Below are positions 52,446 to 61,442 of a stretch of 64,000 bases of DNA, piece by piece. The stretch is taken from NCBI GenBank assembly GCA_026129905.1, contig JAHCHE010000006.1:124001-188000 (forward strand). The letters run 5' to 3'. The first letter of the stretch is position 1, and each line of letters opens with the position of its first letter. The translations under genes were made by a program, and so were the position numbers. This DNA comes from Bryobacteraceae bacterium. GTDB taxonomy: Bacteria > Acidobacteriota > Terriglobia > Bryobacterales > Bryobacteraceae. Below the pieces are notes generated by a model. The model did not search any database. It worked only from the letters and a program-made list of their open reading frames with translations, and was not told the origin of the DNA.

Positions 52446-53411
52446 TTAGTTGCCACGAGCGTGCCCCCAGAGGTCGTGCAGTGCATCGGAGAAGTGCGGG
52501 TCCAGTTCTCTACTGGCGTTCTTCGATATATCAGCCGGAAGGCCCACCTGTTTCAGAAGCGCCCTAAACCTTCTCCAAGGCAGCGCTTTCCTTGCGGCAT
52601 TCGGAAATTCTTCGTAAAAGATGCGATTGCAGCTCGGTTCCGATTGGTTCAGCAAAACCGGCGCATGGTGGTAAACCAGTTCAGGCTCGCCTCGCGGCGT
52701 TCCACGCCAGATGATGATGACGCTATCTTCCTTCCGAGCTTCTTTCGCCACCCTGTACGTCTTTCCGTACCGAATCCATGACGTATTGCTCTTCGGATTC
52801 TTCAGGAGTTCGCTAGCCGCGACTTCCCCTTTCTCAATCCGCGTGAGTTCGGCAGGGTCCTTCGGATCATCAATAGCGTGAACGCCAAGCAACCATGTTT
52901 TCGGTTCCCGTTCGTCGGCGGGGAAGGCACGCTTGCGCCTCGTCCCGCTGTCATTCCAATGTTTCTTGACCGAAATCTTGGAGATGCGGTCGACGAACGG
53001 CCTGTTTATCTGCGCGGAGTGCTCTGCAAGATCGTCAATGAACCTGATTGCTTTTGAAACAACAGTTGGGTGATCGGTCCTGATCCCAGCTTCCAAAAGG
53101 TGGTTGAGAGACGAATCCGACAGATTTGCGGACGACACGAAGGCAATGCTGTCAAGCACAACGGTCTTGGCGTGAAGGCCCGGATAACTGAACAGCTTCA
53201 CGCCCTTCCTGAAGAGCTTGCCCAGCACTTTGGCTGAAGTCTGCCCCGATCCGATGGCAGCATCGGACGCATCCACGATGAGGATATCGCCAGCCCCTAG
53301 CGAGAGCGGCACATTTCGGGTGACGTATGCGATGGCCGCACGTTTCGTCTTGGCGTTCTTCGATTCCGTGGCCACGGTCTTCCACAGCGTGGTGCTCAGA
53401 AATTGGATCAT
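52446..53411 (-). CDS. Phospholipase-D-superfamily protein, probably acquired
   Basis: The 321-residue protein contains one HKD motif: GLHAKTVVLDSIAFVSSANLSD, that is His80, Lys82 and Asp87 followed by SSAN. PLD enzymes need two such motifs, so it would act as a dimer, like Nuc or BfiI-type nucleases. The start (ISFL-like strand, TKRAAIAYVT) fits the first PLD strand. The C-terminal 170 residues are unlike anything I recognise, with WIRYGKTYRVAKEA and VIIIWRGTPRGEPELVYHHA. The DNA is visibly lower in G+C than all neighbours and codon choice is different. With tRNA-Val 100 bp away this points to horizontal transfer. A defence-related nuclease is one possibility. Confidence 0.75.
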   Translation of the reverse strand: MIQFLSTTLWKTVATESKNAKTKRAAIAYVTRNVPLSLGAGDILIVDASDAAIGSGQTSAKVLGKLFRKGVKLFSYPGLHAKTVVLDSIAFVSSANLSDSSLNHLLEAGIRTDHPTVVSKAIRFIDDLAEHSAQINRPFVDRISKISVKKHWNDSGTRRKRAFPADEREPKTWLLGVHAIDDPKDPAELTRIEKGEVAASELLKNPKSNTSWIRYGKTYRVAKEARKEDSVIIIWRGTPRGEPELVYHHAPVLLNQSEPSCNRIFYEEFPNAARKALPWRRFRALLKQVGLPADISKNASRELDPHFSDALHDLWGHARGN

Positions 53412-53451
53412 CGCCTTGGCTCAAGCGGCGTAGAGAAGCCGCTGCATTTCC

Positions 53452-54222
53452 TCAGTCTCCGGCTCGGAGCGGCTTCACCGCAATATCCTTGAAGTGGATC
53501 AGCAACTCATCGCGGGCGTGCAACTGCAGCGCGATGTGACCGCGCAGGCCGACGTTGTGGCGCCTGTGGGCTTCGTCGTTCAGAACGCCATCGCCGTCGA
53601 AATCGGCGATCGGCACGCCGTTCACCGTGGTACGGATGCGCGCGCCGAGGCAGAGGACGTCGATGTCGTTCCAACCGTCCCCCTCGCCGGCGTACTTCCA
53701 TTTCCATTCCACCGGCCCCTGCGAGGCGTCGATTTCCCAGTTCTTCAGCGAGGGGAAGATCCAGCGGCGCGTCTGGCGGGTCTCGTCGTAGATCAAGCCG
53801 GTCCGCCACGGGGCGGGCGGATGGATGTCAACCTGGGGCCCGTCCAGCCACTGCGCCTCCTGGTCCCAGCGGCTGCGGACTTGCACGCCCGAGTTGCCGG
53901 GTGAATCGCGAAAACCGCGGACCTTCAGCCGCAATTGGAAATCGGCGAACTCGCGCTCGTGGATCAGCCAGACGTAGTCGTGGTCCGGACGGGCGCGAGA
54001 GTCGCAGATCAGCAGGCCGCCCTCAACCTTCCAGAATCGTTTGGCGCGATCGGCTTCCTTCGCCTCGACGCGCCAGCCGTCGAGCGTCCGGCCGTCGAAC
54101 AGCGAGATCCATTCGCCGGTGACCGGAAGTTGTCCGAATGCGTGCGGCGCCACAGCGATGGCAAGGAGTACGATTACGATCCAGCGAGACGCCGGTCTGC
54201 GGGGGAAATGGCTCTCGCGCAC
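53452..54222 (-). CDS. Exported DUF1080 protein (3-keto-disaccharide hydrolase family)
   Basis: The 256-residue protein has a signal peptide (WIVIVLLAIAVAPHAFGQ) and a DUF1080 beta-jelly-roll domain: WISLFDGRTLDGWRVEA is the family's opening motif, then FADFQLRLKVRGF, NSGVQVRS and the closing IALQLHARDELLIHFKDIAVK. DUF1080 proteins have been linked to hydrolysis or elimination of 3-keto-glycosides, working with Gfo/Idh/MocA dehydrogenases, three of which are in this window. The start is GTG at 54222, directly after the larE stop, so it is the third gene of the gyrA-larE operon. Confidence 0.88.
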   Translation of the reverse strand: MRESHFPRRPASRWIVIVLLAIAVAPHAFGQLPVTGEWISLFDGRTLDGWRVEAKEADRAKRFWKVEGGLLICDSRARPDHDYVWLIHEREFADFQLRLKVRGFRDSPGNSGVQVRSRWDQEAQWLDGPQVDIHPPAPWRTGLIYDETRQTRRWIFPSLKNWEIDASQGPVEWKWKYAGEGDGWNDIDVLCLGARIRTTVNGVPIADFDGDGVLNDEAHRRHNVGLRGHIALQLHARDELLIHFKDIAVKPLRAGD

Positions 54223-55083
54223 TCAGGCTTTCCGCAGCACTTCGTTCAGCGAGCCCTGGCGGTAGCCTTCGAGGTCGATGGTGACGTAGTGGAAGCCCAG
54301 CGGCTTGAAGATCGCGGTCAACCGCGCCGCCATGTCGACGGACAGCGCGCGCTCCATCTCCTCCGGAGCGAACTCCAGCCGGACCAGCTCCCCATGGTAC
54401 CGGACTCGAAACTGGCGAAATCCGAGCGATCTCACCGCCTCTTCGCCTTTTTCCACCGTCTTCACCTTCTCCGGCGTGACCTCCGAGCCGTACGGGATGC
54501 GGGAACTGAGGCACGCCGCCGCCGGCCGGTCCCAAAAAGGCAGACCCGCCTGGCGCGATAGCTCCCGGATTTCGGCTTTCGACAACCCGGCCTCCACCAG
54601 CGGCGCCTTCACCTCATGCAGTTTCGCGGCCTGCTGGCCGGGCCGATAGTCGCCCAGGTCGTCCCGGTTGACGCCGTAGACGATGACGGGCACGCCGCGC
54701 TCGCGGGAAACTTCCTCCAGCCGCGCGAACAGTTCGTCCTTGCAGTGGAAACAGCGGTCCGGCGCGTTGCGGACGTAATCCGGGTTCTCGAATTCGTAGG
54801 TGGGGATGAATTCGTGGCGGAAGCCGAGCATGCGGGCATACTCAGCGGCGTCGCGTTTGTGCGATTCCGGAATCGAAGGCGAATCGGCGGTGATGGCGAC
54901 GGCGTTATCGCCGAGCACGCGCGCAGCGGCCCATGCCAGGTAGGCGGAGTCGGTTCCGCCGGAGTAAGCGACGATCACCTGGCCCAGATCCGCGAGAATG
55001 GCGAACAATTTCTCCTGCTTCTCGCGCATCCGGACGGGATCGAGCTTGGGACCGGCGGTGCCCAGCGCCACCAGAGTTGCCAT
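54223..55083 (-). CDS. larE: LarE-family sulfur transferase (nickel-pincer cofactor synthesis)
   Basis: The 286-residue protein is an ATP-pyrophosphatase of the LarE family, which adds sulfur to pyridinium-dicarboxylate mononucleotide to build the nickel-pincer cofactor of lactate racemase and related racemases/epimerases. The PP-loop is AYSGGTDS (39-46). Three cysteines stand out: Cys111 and Cys114 in DRCFHCKDE, and Cys191 in AACLSSRIPYG. Cys191 is the position of the sacrificial cysteine of Lactiplantibacillus LarE; the extra CxxC pair is the pattern of homologues that bind a [4Fe-4S] cluster. larB, larC and larA are not in the window. It lies 18 bp after gyrA and touches the DUF1080 gene. 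Confidence 0.9.
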   Translation of the reverse strand: MATLVALGTAGPKLDPVRMREKQEKLFAILADLGQVIVAYSGGTDSAYLAWAAARVLGDNAVAITADSPSIPESHKRDAAEYARMLGFRHEFIPTYEFENPDYVRNAPDRCFHCKDELFARLEEVSRERGVPVIVYGVNRDDLGDYRPGQQAAKLHEVKAPLVEAGLSKAEIRELSRQAGLPFWDRPAAACLSSRIPYGSEVTPEKVKTVEKGEEAVRSLGFRQFRVRYHGELVRLEFAPEEMERALSVDMAARLTAIFKPLGFHYVTIDLEGYRQGSLNEVLRKA

Positions 55084-55101
55084 AAGTATGATTATAGCGG
55101 C

Positions 55102-57651
55102 CTATTGCAGGGGGAGCGAGCCCTGGTTGTCTTCGGGCGACGGTTTGCTGTCGCCGTTCTCCGTTTCCTTGACCACCGATGCGGCCGCTACCCGGTCCTG
55201 CTCGCCCATGCGAACCAGGCGGACGCCGGAGGCGCCGCGGCCGGATTTGCGGATCTCGGCGGCCTCAATCCGGATGATCTTGCCTTCCATGGTCATGATC
55301 ATCACGTCGGACTCGTCTTCCAACGGCAGCGCCGCCACCACTTTTCCGGTGCGGCGCGTGACCTTCATGTTGATGACGCCCTTGCCCGCCCGATTGGTCA
55401 GGCGGTACGACTGTAACGGCGTGCGTTTGCCGAATCCGAACTCGGAGACGGAGAGGATCAGGCTGTTTTCGTTTACCACCTCCATCGCGACAACCGTGTC
55501 GTCATCTTCCAGCCGAATGGCGTTGACGCCGTACGCCTGCCGGCCCATTGCCCGAACCTGCGCCTCCTTGAAGCGGATCGCCTTGCCGCCACTGGTAGCG
55601 ATGAAGATCTCGTCGGTTCCACCGGAGATGCGGGCCGAAATCAGCTCGTCGCCGTCTTCCAGGCCGAGCGCGATGATGCCGCGGGAGGTCGGGTTGTCGA
55701 ACTCATCCAACTGGCATTTCTTGACGACGCCCTTGGCGGTGGCCATGACGATGTAGCGGTCCTCCCGGAATTCGCCCACCGAAAGGATCGCCTTCAACGA
55801 TTCGTCCGGTTGCAGATTGACCAGGCCCGAGACGTGCTTGCCCTTGCCCGCCACGCCGACGTCGGGAATTTCGTAGATCTTCAGCCAGTACAGCTTGCCT
55901 TTGTTGGTGAAGATCAGCAGGTAGGTATGGGTGTTGCCGACCAGCAGGTGCTCGATGACATCCTCGCTGCGCATCCCCATGCCGATGCGCCCCTTGCCGC
56001 CCCGGCCCTGCCGGCGGTAAGTGTCGACGGCCGTCCGCTTCAGGTAGCCGCCGCGGCTGACGGTGACCACGACGTCCTCCACCGGGACGAGATCCTCGAG
56101 CTTGATCTCGCCGGGGTCGGCCACGATCATCGTCCGGCGCTCGTCGCCGAAGTCCTTCTTAACTTCCTGGAGTTCCTTGACGATGAGGTTTCGGAGCACC
56201 TTGTCGGATTCCAGAATCTCGACGTACTCGGCGATGCGCCGCTGGATATCGGCCAGTTCGTCGAGGATTTTCTGCTGCTCCATGCCGGTGAGACGCTGGA
56301 GCTGGAGCTCGATAATCGCTTGCGCCTGCCGTTCGGTGAATTCGAACCGGCCGACCAGGCTCTCGCGAGCCTCCCTGGGGGTCTTCGCCGCGCGGATGAG
56401 GCGAATGACCTCGTCCAGGTTCTGGAGAGCCTTTTGAAAACCGAGCAGGAGGTGCTCGCGCTCGCGAGCTTTGCGGAGCAGGTAGTCGGTGCGGCGGCGC
56501 ACCACGTCCACGCGGTGGTCGATGAACCGGTGGAGCATGTCGACCAGGCCGAGTTCCCGCGGTTGGCCGTTGACAATGGAGAGCATAATGATGCCGAAGT
56601 TCACCTGCATCTGCGTGTGCTTGTACAGGTTGTTGAGGATCACTTCGGGCTGCTCGCCACGCTTCAGCTCGATGACGACTCGCATGCCTTCGCGGTCGCT
56701 CTCGTCGCGAACGTCGGATATGCCTTCGAGTTTCTTGTCGTTGACCAGCGCGGCGATCTGTTCGACGAGCTTGGCCTTGTTGACCTGATACGGGATTTCG
56801 GTGACGACGATGGCTTCGCGGTCCCTACCGCTCGATTCCGTGGCAGCCTTGGCGCGCATCTTGATGGAGCCGCGTCCAGACTTGTACGCGTCCAGTATCC
56901 CTTCACGCCCGAGGATGAAGCCGCCGGTGGGGAAGTCCGGACCCGGAACCAGCGATAGGAGATCGGCCAGCCCCGCTTTCGGGTTCCGGATCAGCAGAAT
57001 CGCGGCCTCGACGACCTCGCTCAGGTTGTGAGGCGGGATATTGGTAGCCATGCCGACGGCGATGCCGGAGGCGCCGTTGACCAGAAGATTGGGAATCCGA
57101 GTCGGGAGGACCTCCGGCTCCTCCTCGCTCTCGTCGTAGTTGGGGCGAAAGTCGACGGTTTCTTTGTCGATGTCTTCGAGCAGGGATTCGGCGATCCGGG
57201 CGAGGCGGGCTTCTGTGTACCGCATGGCCGCCGGCGGATCCCCGTCGACGGAACCGAAGTTGCCTTGTCCCTGGATGAGCGGATAACGCATCGAAAACGG
57301 CTGGGCCAGGCGCACGAGGGTGTCGTAGATGGCGGCGTCTCCATGCGGGTGGTACTTGCCCATCACCTCGCCGACGATCTTGGCGCACTTGCGGGTGGGG
57401 CGGTTGAAATGGAGGCCCATTTCATGGAGCGTGTACAGGATGCGCCGGTGGACGGGTTTGAGGCCGTCGCGGATGTCGGGCAGCGCGCGGCCGATAATCA
57501 CGCTCATCGCGTAGTCGAGATACGACCGCCGCATCTCGTCTTCGATGTTGATCGGGATCAACTGCTTTCCGTCGGGGACGCCCAGCGGCATCTGCCGCGG
57601 CGGCTCGGATGGGGGCTGCGGTGGTGTTTCTGGATCGTTCGAATTGGCCAA
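55102..57651 (-). CDS. gyrA: DNA gyrase subunit A
   Basis: The 849-residue protein is the breakage-reunion subunit of gyrase. Catalytic Tyr145 lies in [10 protein letters not shown]. The C-terminal domain has the GyrA box QGRGGKG that distinguishes gyrase from topoisomerase IV. In the quinolone-resistance region, [17 protein letters not shown], the residue matching E. coli Ser83 is Ala106, while the acid matching Asp87 is Asp110. The start is a TTG at 57651 with an AAGGAG site at good spacing; the N-terminal 25 residues are Pro-rich. gyrB is not adjacent. larE follows after 18 bp. Confidence 0.97.
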   Translation of the reverse strand: MANSNDPETPPQPPSEPPRQMPLGVPDGKQLIPINIEDEMRRSYLDYAMSVIIGRALPDIRDGLKPVHRRILYTLHEMGLHFNRPTRKCAKIVGEVMGKYHPHGDAAIYDTLVRLAQPFSMRYPLIQGQGNFGSVDGDPPAAMRYTEARLARIAESLLEDIDKETVDFRPNYDESEEEPEVLPTRIPNLLVNGASGIAVGMATNIPPHNLSEVVEAAILLIRNPKAGLADLLSLVPGPDFPTGGFILGREGILDAYKSGRGSIKMRAKAATESSGRDREAIVVTEIPYQVNKAKLVEQIAALVNDKKLEGISDVRDESDREGMRVVIELKRGEQPEVILNNLYKHTQMQVNFGIIMLSIVNGQPRELGLVDMLHRFIDHRVDVVRRRTDYLLRKAREREHLLLGFQKALQNLDEVIRLIRAAKTPREARESLVGRFEFTERQAQAIIELQLQRLTGMEQQKILDELADIQRRIAEYVEILESDKVLRNLIVKELQEVKKDFGDERRTMIVADPGEIKLEDLVPVEDVVVTVSRGGYLKRTAVDTYRRQGRGGKGRIGMGMRSEDVIEHLLVGNTHTYLLIFTNKGKLYWLKIYEIPDVGVAGKGKHVSGLVNLQPDESLKAILSVGEFREDRYIVMATAKGVVKKCQLDEFDNPTSRGIIALGLEDGDELISARISGGTDEIFIATSGGKAIRFKEAQVRAMGRQAYGVNAIRLEDDDTVVAMEVVNENSLILSVSEFGFGKRTPLQSYRLTNRAGKGVINMKVTRRTGKVVAALPLEDESDVMIMTMEGKIIRIEAAEIRKSGRGASGVRLVRMGEQDRVAAASVVKETENGDSKPSPEDNQGSLPLQ

Positions 57652-57717
57652 GGAAACTCCTTTAGACGGTTGCCTGCACGAAGCGAAAGCGTCGTCGGGG
57701 GATTAACTTCTATTTTA

Positions 57718-58599
57718 TCAGGAAGTGCTTGAAAACGCCTGGGCTTGCGTCGCGTCTTCGGGTCCTTGGGGAACCGGCGCAACCGGCGGGACCGCGCGGC
57801 TCCAGTAGTCGGCGAACAGCCCCTTCATCGCTTGTCCCATGCCGATGTGATCGAACACCACCGTGGCCCAGGAGGGCCGGGTGATCACCGGGTCGAGCAG
57901 AGCGATCATGCCGCGCTCGCCGTCGAACACCGCCATCTTCATCGGGAGCGACTTCACGACGCGGAGATCCACCCCGGCGCTCTGTAGCGCGACGAAGTCG
58001 CCGTTCTGCTCGGCGGCGATGGCCGGCTCCTCCACCAGCACCCGGCAGGCAACGCCGCGCTCCAGTGCCTGCCGGAGCAACTCCCGTTCCACCGGAGCGG
58101 CGGCGTACGGCGGACGGGAGAACTCGAGGTACTCCGCGCGGACCTCGGCCAGCATTTCCCGGAACTGGGGGCCGGCCTGGGAAGGATCGGAGAGGATACG
58201 CAAGAAGTCCAACGTGCCGCGGCCTTCGCGGCCTTCGGAATAGGCGAGGTGGAGGTCGTCGACCACTCCGGAAGCTAGGTGCGACTGCTGGGTCAGCTCC
58301 CGCTCGGCCTCCTGGCGGCGCCGGGCCAGGTAGCTGCTGATGGCCAGGCCCGGCTCGACCGCGGAGAACAGCTTTGTCTTCTCCTGCACGACGTGCGCGA
58401 AACCTTTCTCCACCAGCGCGTCCAGGATCTCGTAGATGCGCTGCCGGGGCACGCGTGCGCGGGTCGCCAGGTCGAGCGCTTTGAACTGCGGGTGGCCGAC
58501 GAGCACAAGGTAGGTGCGCGCCTCGTAGCCGTTCAGCCCGAGGTGTTGCATGCGGCGCCACAGCCGCTCAAACTCGTTTTCAGACAGCTCCCGTCCCAT
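57718..58599 (-). CDS. TrmB-family transcriptional regulator
   Basis: The 293-residue protein starts with a winged helix (LGLNGYEARTYLVLVGHPQF, then VPRQRIYEILDALVEKGFAHV), the TrmB signature, followed by a coiled-coil-like stretch (YLARRRQEAERELTQQSHL) and a PLD-like regulatory domain without catalytic histidine motif (RGVACRVLVEEPAIAAEQNG ... MAVFDGERGMIALLDP). TrmB regulators are best known from archaea, where they sense sugars. The gene precedes gyrA by 66 bp and diverges from the RidA-like gene; its targets are unknown. Confidence 0.87.
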   Translation of the reverse strand: MGRELSENEFERLWRRMQHLGLNGYEARTYLVLVGHPQFKALDLATRARVPRQRIYEILDALVEKGFAHVVQEKTKLFSAVEPGLAISSYLARRRQEAERELTQQSHLASGVVDDLHLAYSEGREGRGTLDFLRILSDPSQAGPQFREMLAEVRAEYLEFSRPPYAAAPVERELLRQALERGVACRVLVEEPAIAAEQNGDFVALQSAGVDLRVVKSLPMKMAVFDGERGMIALLDPVITRPSWATVVFDHIGMGQAMKGLFADYWSRAVPPVAPVPQGPEDATQAQAFSSTS

Positions 58600-58744
58600 G
58601 GATTAATAGAGCAAATCACAAAACCTCGGAAGGATGCAAGGGATATTTCGGGGCGAAAATGGCTGCGGAGGGAATTTGGCTTGCCAGCGCCGCCGGCCGC
58701 GGGCGCCCGCCTCGACACCCGCTCGCGGCTGGTAGTCTGGAGCA

Positions 58745-59200
58745 ATGGCAAAGCAAAGGCAATCCGCATCGAGACGGCAGGCGATGGCGGCGCTCGCGCT
58801 GGGAGTTGGCGGCGCGGCGTCCGCGCAGGCGGCCGACGACTGGAATCCGAAGAAAACCACGGCCGGCGGCGCGATCCGGTCCGGCCACCTGCTCTTCCTG
58901 GGTGGCATCGGCGGATGGTATCCTGAGCGGCGGCCCGAAGGCCCCGGGGACGTCAAACGGCAAACCAGCGACGCGCTCACCACCATGAAGAACACGCTGG
59001 AAAAGGCCGGCTCGTCGATGGCGAACGTGCTGAAGGTCCAGGTGTCGCTGGTGGATCCGGAGACCAACTGGGAGCCGATGAACGAGGTTTACAACACGTT
59101 TTTCCCGGAGCCGAGGCCGGTGCGCTCCTACTTCGGCGCCACCGGGTTCCGGCGCAAGGGCCAGTTACTTCAGATCGACTGCATCGCGTACGTGGACTAG
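58745..59200 (+). CDS. RidA-family protein with Tat-type export signal
   Basis: The 151-residue protein is a YjgF/YER057c/UK114 (Rid) family member carrying an N-terminal Tat-like signal (SRRQAMAALALGVGGAASAQA). RidA proteins deaminate reactive enamines/imines in the cytoplasm. The fold motifs are present: AIRSGHLLFLGGIGG, MANVLKVQVSLVDPE and the closing arginine segment PVRSYFG, with QLLQIDCIAYVD at the end. The usual catalytic context (an R-x-x-V/C near the end) is partly preserved. The next gene, an exported esterase, starts two bases after its stop, so both products may work in the same compartment. Confidence 0.85.
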   Translation: MAKQRQSASRRQAMAALALGVGGAASAQAADDWNPKKTTAGGAIRSGHLLFLGGIGGWYPERRPEGPGDVKRQTSDALTTMKNTLEKAGSSMANVLKVQVSLVDPETNWEPMNEVYNTFFPEPRPVRSYFGATGFRRKGQLLQIDCIAYVD

Positions 59201-59202
59201 AA

Positions 59203-61326
59203 ATGAACCGGATCGCTCTCGTGTTTCTGTTGTGCAGCGCGGCGTATTCGCAAGCGCTGCCGAAGATGGGGTCAGGACTTGAACCCCCGGCGGAGATGCT
59301 GCGCGGCTTCCTGCTGGGGCTGGCGGATGAGCACCTGGCGGCGCGCCGCGCGGCAATCGCCGAATTGAAGACCCCGGAGCAGATTGCCGCCCGGCAGGAG
59401 TACGTTCGCTCGACTTTTCTAAAGATGCTGGGCGGATTGCCAGATGAGCGCGGTCCGCTGAACCTCCGCCGGACGGGAACGCTCGACCGCGGCGACTACC
59501 GGATCGACAAGATCGTTTTCGAGAGCCTTCCCAACTTCTTTGTCACCGCGAATCTCTACGTGCCGAAGACGGGATCGCCACCATATCCGGCGGTGCTCCA
59601 GCCGCTGGGTCACAGCGAAAACGGCAAGGCAGCGGCGGGGTACCAGTCGCTCGGGGTCGGCCTCGCCAAGAACGGGTTTGTCGTTCTCGCGTATGACCCC
59701 ATCGGGCAGGGTGAGCGGACCATCTTCTATCACGAGGCGATTCGGGGCTCGCTGGTCGGTTCGAGTACCCGCGAGCACCAGATGGTGGGCATCCAGAGTC
59801 TGCTGGCCGGCCAGAGCGTTGCGCGGTATCGCGTCTGGGACGGCGTGCGCGCCATTGATGCGCTCGAATCGCTGCCGGAAGTGGACAGGGAGCGAATCGG
59901 CATCGCCGGCTGCTCCGGAGGCGGCACTCTCACCACGTACCTGCTGGCGCTCGACCAGCGCATCAAGGTGGCCGCGCCGGCCTGCTACATTAGCGCCTGG
60001 GAAGAGCAGATCAGGGGGACCGGACCGCAGGACGCGGAGCAGCAGTTTCCCGGCCAGTTGGAGGCAGGCATCAACCACGGCGATTTTCTTATTGCCTTTG
60101 CGCCGAAGCCCCTGCTGATCTGCTCGACGACGGACGACTTCTTCCCGATCGAGGGCTCCACGCGAACCCTGGTCGAGATGAAACGAATCTATGAAGCGCT
60201 CGGCGCTCCCGGCAAGGTGGATCGGTATGTCGGGCCTGGCGGCCACGGTATGCGGCAGGATACCCGGGAGGCCATTTACTCCTGGATGAACCACTGGCTG
60301 CGCGGAGCGCCGCGGCAGCCGGTTGCCGAGCCCGCGCACAAGGTGGAATACGACGAGGACCTCTACGCCACGGCTACCGGAAAAGTCGCTACGTCGCTCG
60401 GCGGGGAAACGGCGAGCACCTGGAACATCAAGAGCTTCGCCGGCATCCGCCCCGCGGCGCTCCCGGCGGCGGAACTGCGCGAAGCCGTCACGAAGCTGAC
60501 GCGGTACCAGAAGCCGGCCGGGGCGCTGAATATCCGAAGCCAGTCGAGGTCGACCGGCGTGGGCAAGGAAATCGAGTATCTCGTCTACGACAGCGAACCC
60601 GGACGGTACGCGCCGGCCCTGCTCTGCCTGCCATCCTCGGGCAGCGGGGCCAAGCAAGCCATCCTGTACGTCGACCAGGGCGGCAAGGAGGCCGGCTTCG
60701 CGTCGAACGGCGACGCCCGCGCGCTCTGCGAGGCGGGTCACCCGGTTCTGGCGGTGGACCTGGCCGGTTTGGGCGAGACCGGTTCCGAAAAAGGCGGCTA
60801 TTCGCCCGAGTGGTTCGGCGGCGATAACCTCACCTGGATGGCGCTGATGGACGGGCGGACGCTGACGGGCCTCCGCATGGGCGACATTGTGCGCGGCCTC
60901 GATGTACTGGCGGAGCGGGGATTGCTCGGCGCCGGGGTCCTCGGCGTAGCCAGGGGCACGGCGGGCGTCGGCCTACTGCACGCAGCAGCGATCGATTCCC
61001 GGCTGAGCGGGCTGCTGCTGGACGAACCGTTGGTTTCCTGGCGCGCCATCGCCGAAACGCCGGTCCATCGCCGTATTTTCGACGCGGTCGTGCCGGGCGT
61101 TCTCGGCGTGTACGATCTCGCGGACCTGGCGGCGGCCATCGCGCCGCGCCCTGTGTCGCTGCTGAACGTTCGATCGCCGCTTGGCGACCGCCTGCTGCTG
61201 GCAGAGGCGCGCAAGCCGTATGAAACCGCGTCGCGCGCGTACCGGGCGGCAAACGCGGAAGGTGCGTTCCGCGTCGGGCTGAGGCGATTCGGCGAACCTT
61301 TGGCCCAGACTCTGCCCGGCCGTTGA
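59203..61326 (+). CDS. Exported two-domain alpha/beta-hydrolase (acetylxylan-esterase-like)
   Basis: The 707-residue protein has a signal peptide (IALVFLLCSAAYSQ). The first hydrolase domain has a complete triad: Ser238 in GCSGGG, an Asp around 311-312 (STTDDFFP) and His348 (GGHGM); it resembles acetylxylan or glucuronoyl esterases. The second domain (about 470-707) has the same fold order, but its elbow reads GVARGTAG with no serine nucleophile, so it is probably inactive or structural. The gene truncated at the start of the window encodes the same second domain. It follows the RidA-like gene by two bases. Confidence 0.85.
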   Translation: MNRIALVFLLCSAAYSQALPKMGSGLEPPAEMLRGFLLGLADEHLAARRAAIAELKTPEQIAARQEYVRSTFLKMLGGLPDERGPLNLRRTGTLDRGDYRIDKIVFESLPNFFVTANLYVPKTGSPPYPAVLQPLGHSENGKAAAGYQSLGVGLAKNGFVVLAYDPIGQGERTIFYHEAIRGSLVGSSTREHQMVGIQSLLAGQSVARYRVWDGVRAIDALESLPEVDRERIGIAGCSGGGTLTTYLLALDQRIKVAAPACYISAWEEQIRGTGPQDAEQQFPGQLEAGINHGDFLIAFAPKPLLICSTTDDFFPIEGSTRTLVEMKRIYEALGAPGKVDRYVGPGGHGMRQDTREAIYSWMNHWLRGAPRQPVAEPAHKVEYDEDLYATATGKVATSLGGETASTWNIKSFAGIRPAALPAAELREAVTKLTRYQKPAGALNIRSQSRSTGVGKEIEYLVYDSEPGRYAPALLCLPSSGSGAKQAILYVDQGGKEAGFASNGDARALCEAGHPVLAVDLAGLGETGSEKGGYSPEWFGGDNLTWMALMDGRTLTGLRMGDIVRGLDVLAERGLLGAGVLGVARGTAGVGLLHAAAIDSRLSGLLLDEPLVSWRAIAETPVHRRIFDAVVPGVLGVYDLADLAAAIAPRPVSLLNVRSPLGDRLLLAEARKPYETASRAYRAANAEGAFRVGLRRFGEPLAQTLPGR

Positions 61327-61351
61327 CGTTTTGGATCCGTGTTTCCCCACA

Positions 61352-61380
61352 TTGACGGCGATTTTGTCGTGTAATAGAAT
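61352..61380 (+). promoter_or_regulatory. Sigma-70-like promoter for the Gfo/Idh pair
   Basis: TTGACG (61352-61357) and TAGAAT (61375-61380) are separated by exactly 17 bp and lie 62 bp before the ATG at 61443, which has a GGGAGG ribosome-binding site. Confidence 0.55.
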
Positions 61381-61442
61381 CCAAACCGCAGCCTGGCGCG
61401 CGCGATCGCTTCGCCGCGCGGCACAATTCGGGAGGGAATCAC

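Noticed and set aside
52347-53460. Direct repeat of the tRNA-Val 3' end as an attachment-site pair
   Set aside because: I scanned the region around the PLD-like gene and found no matching copy longer than a few bases; no integrase is present.
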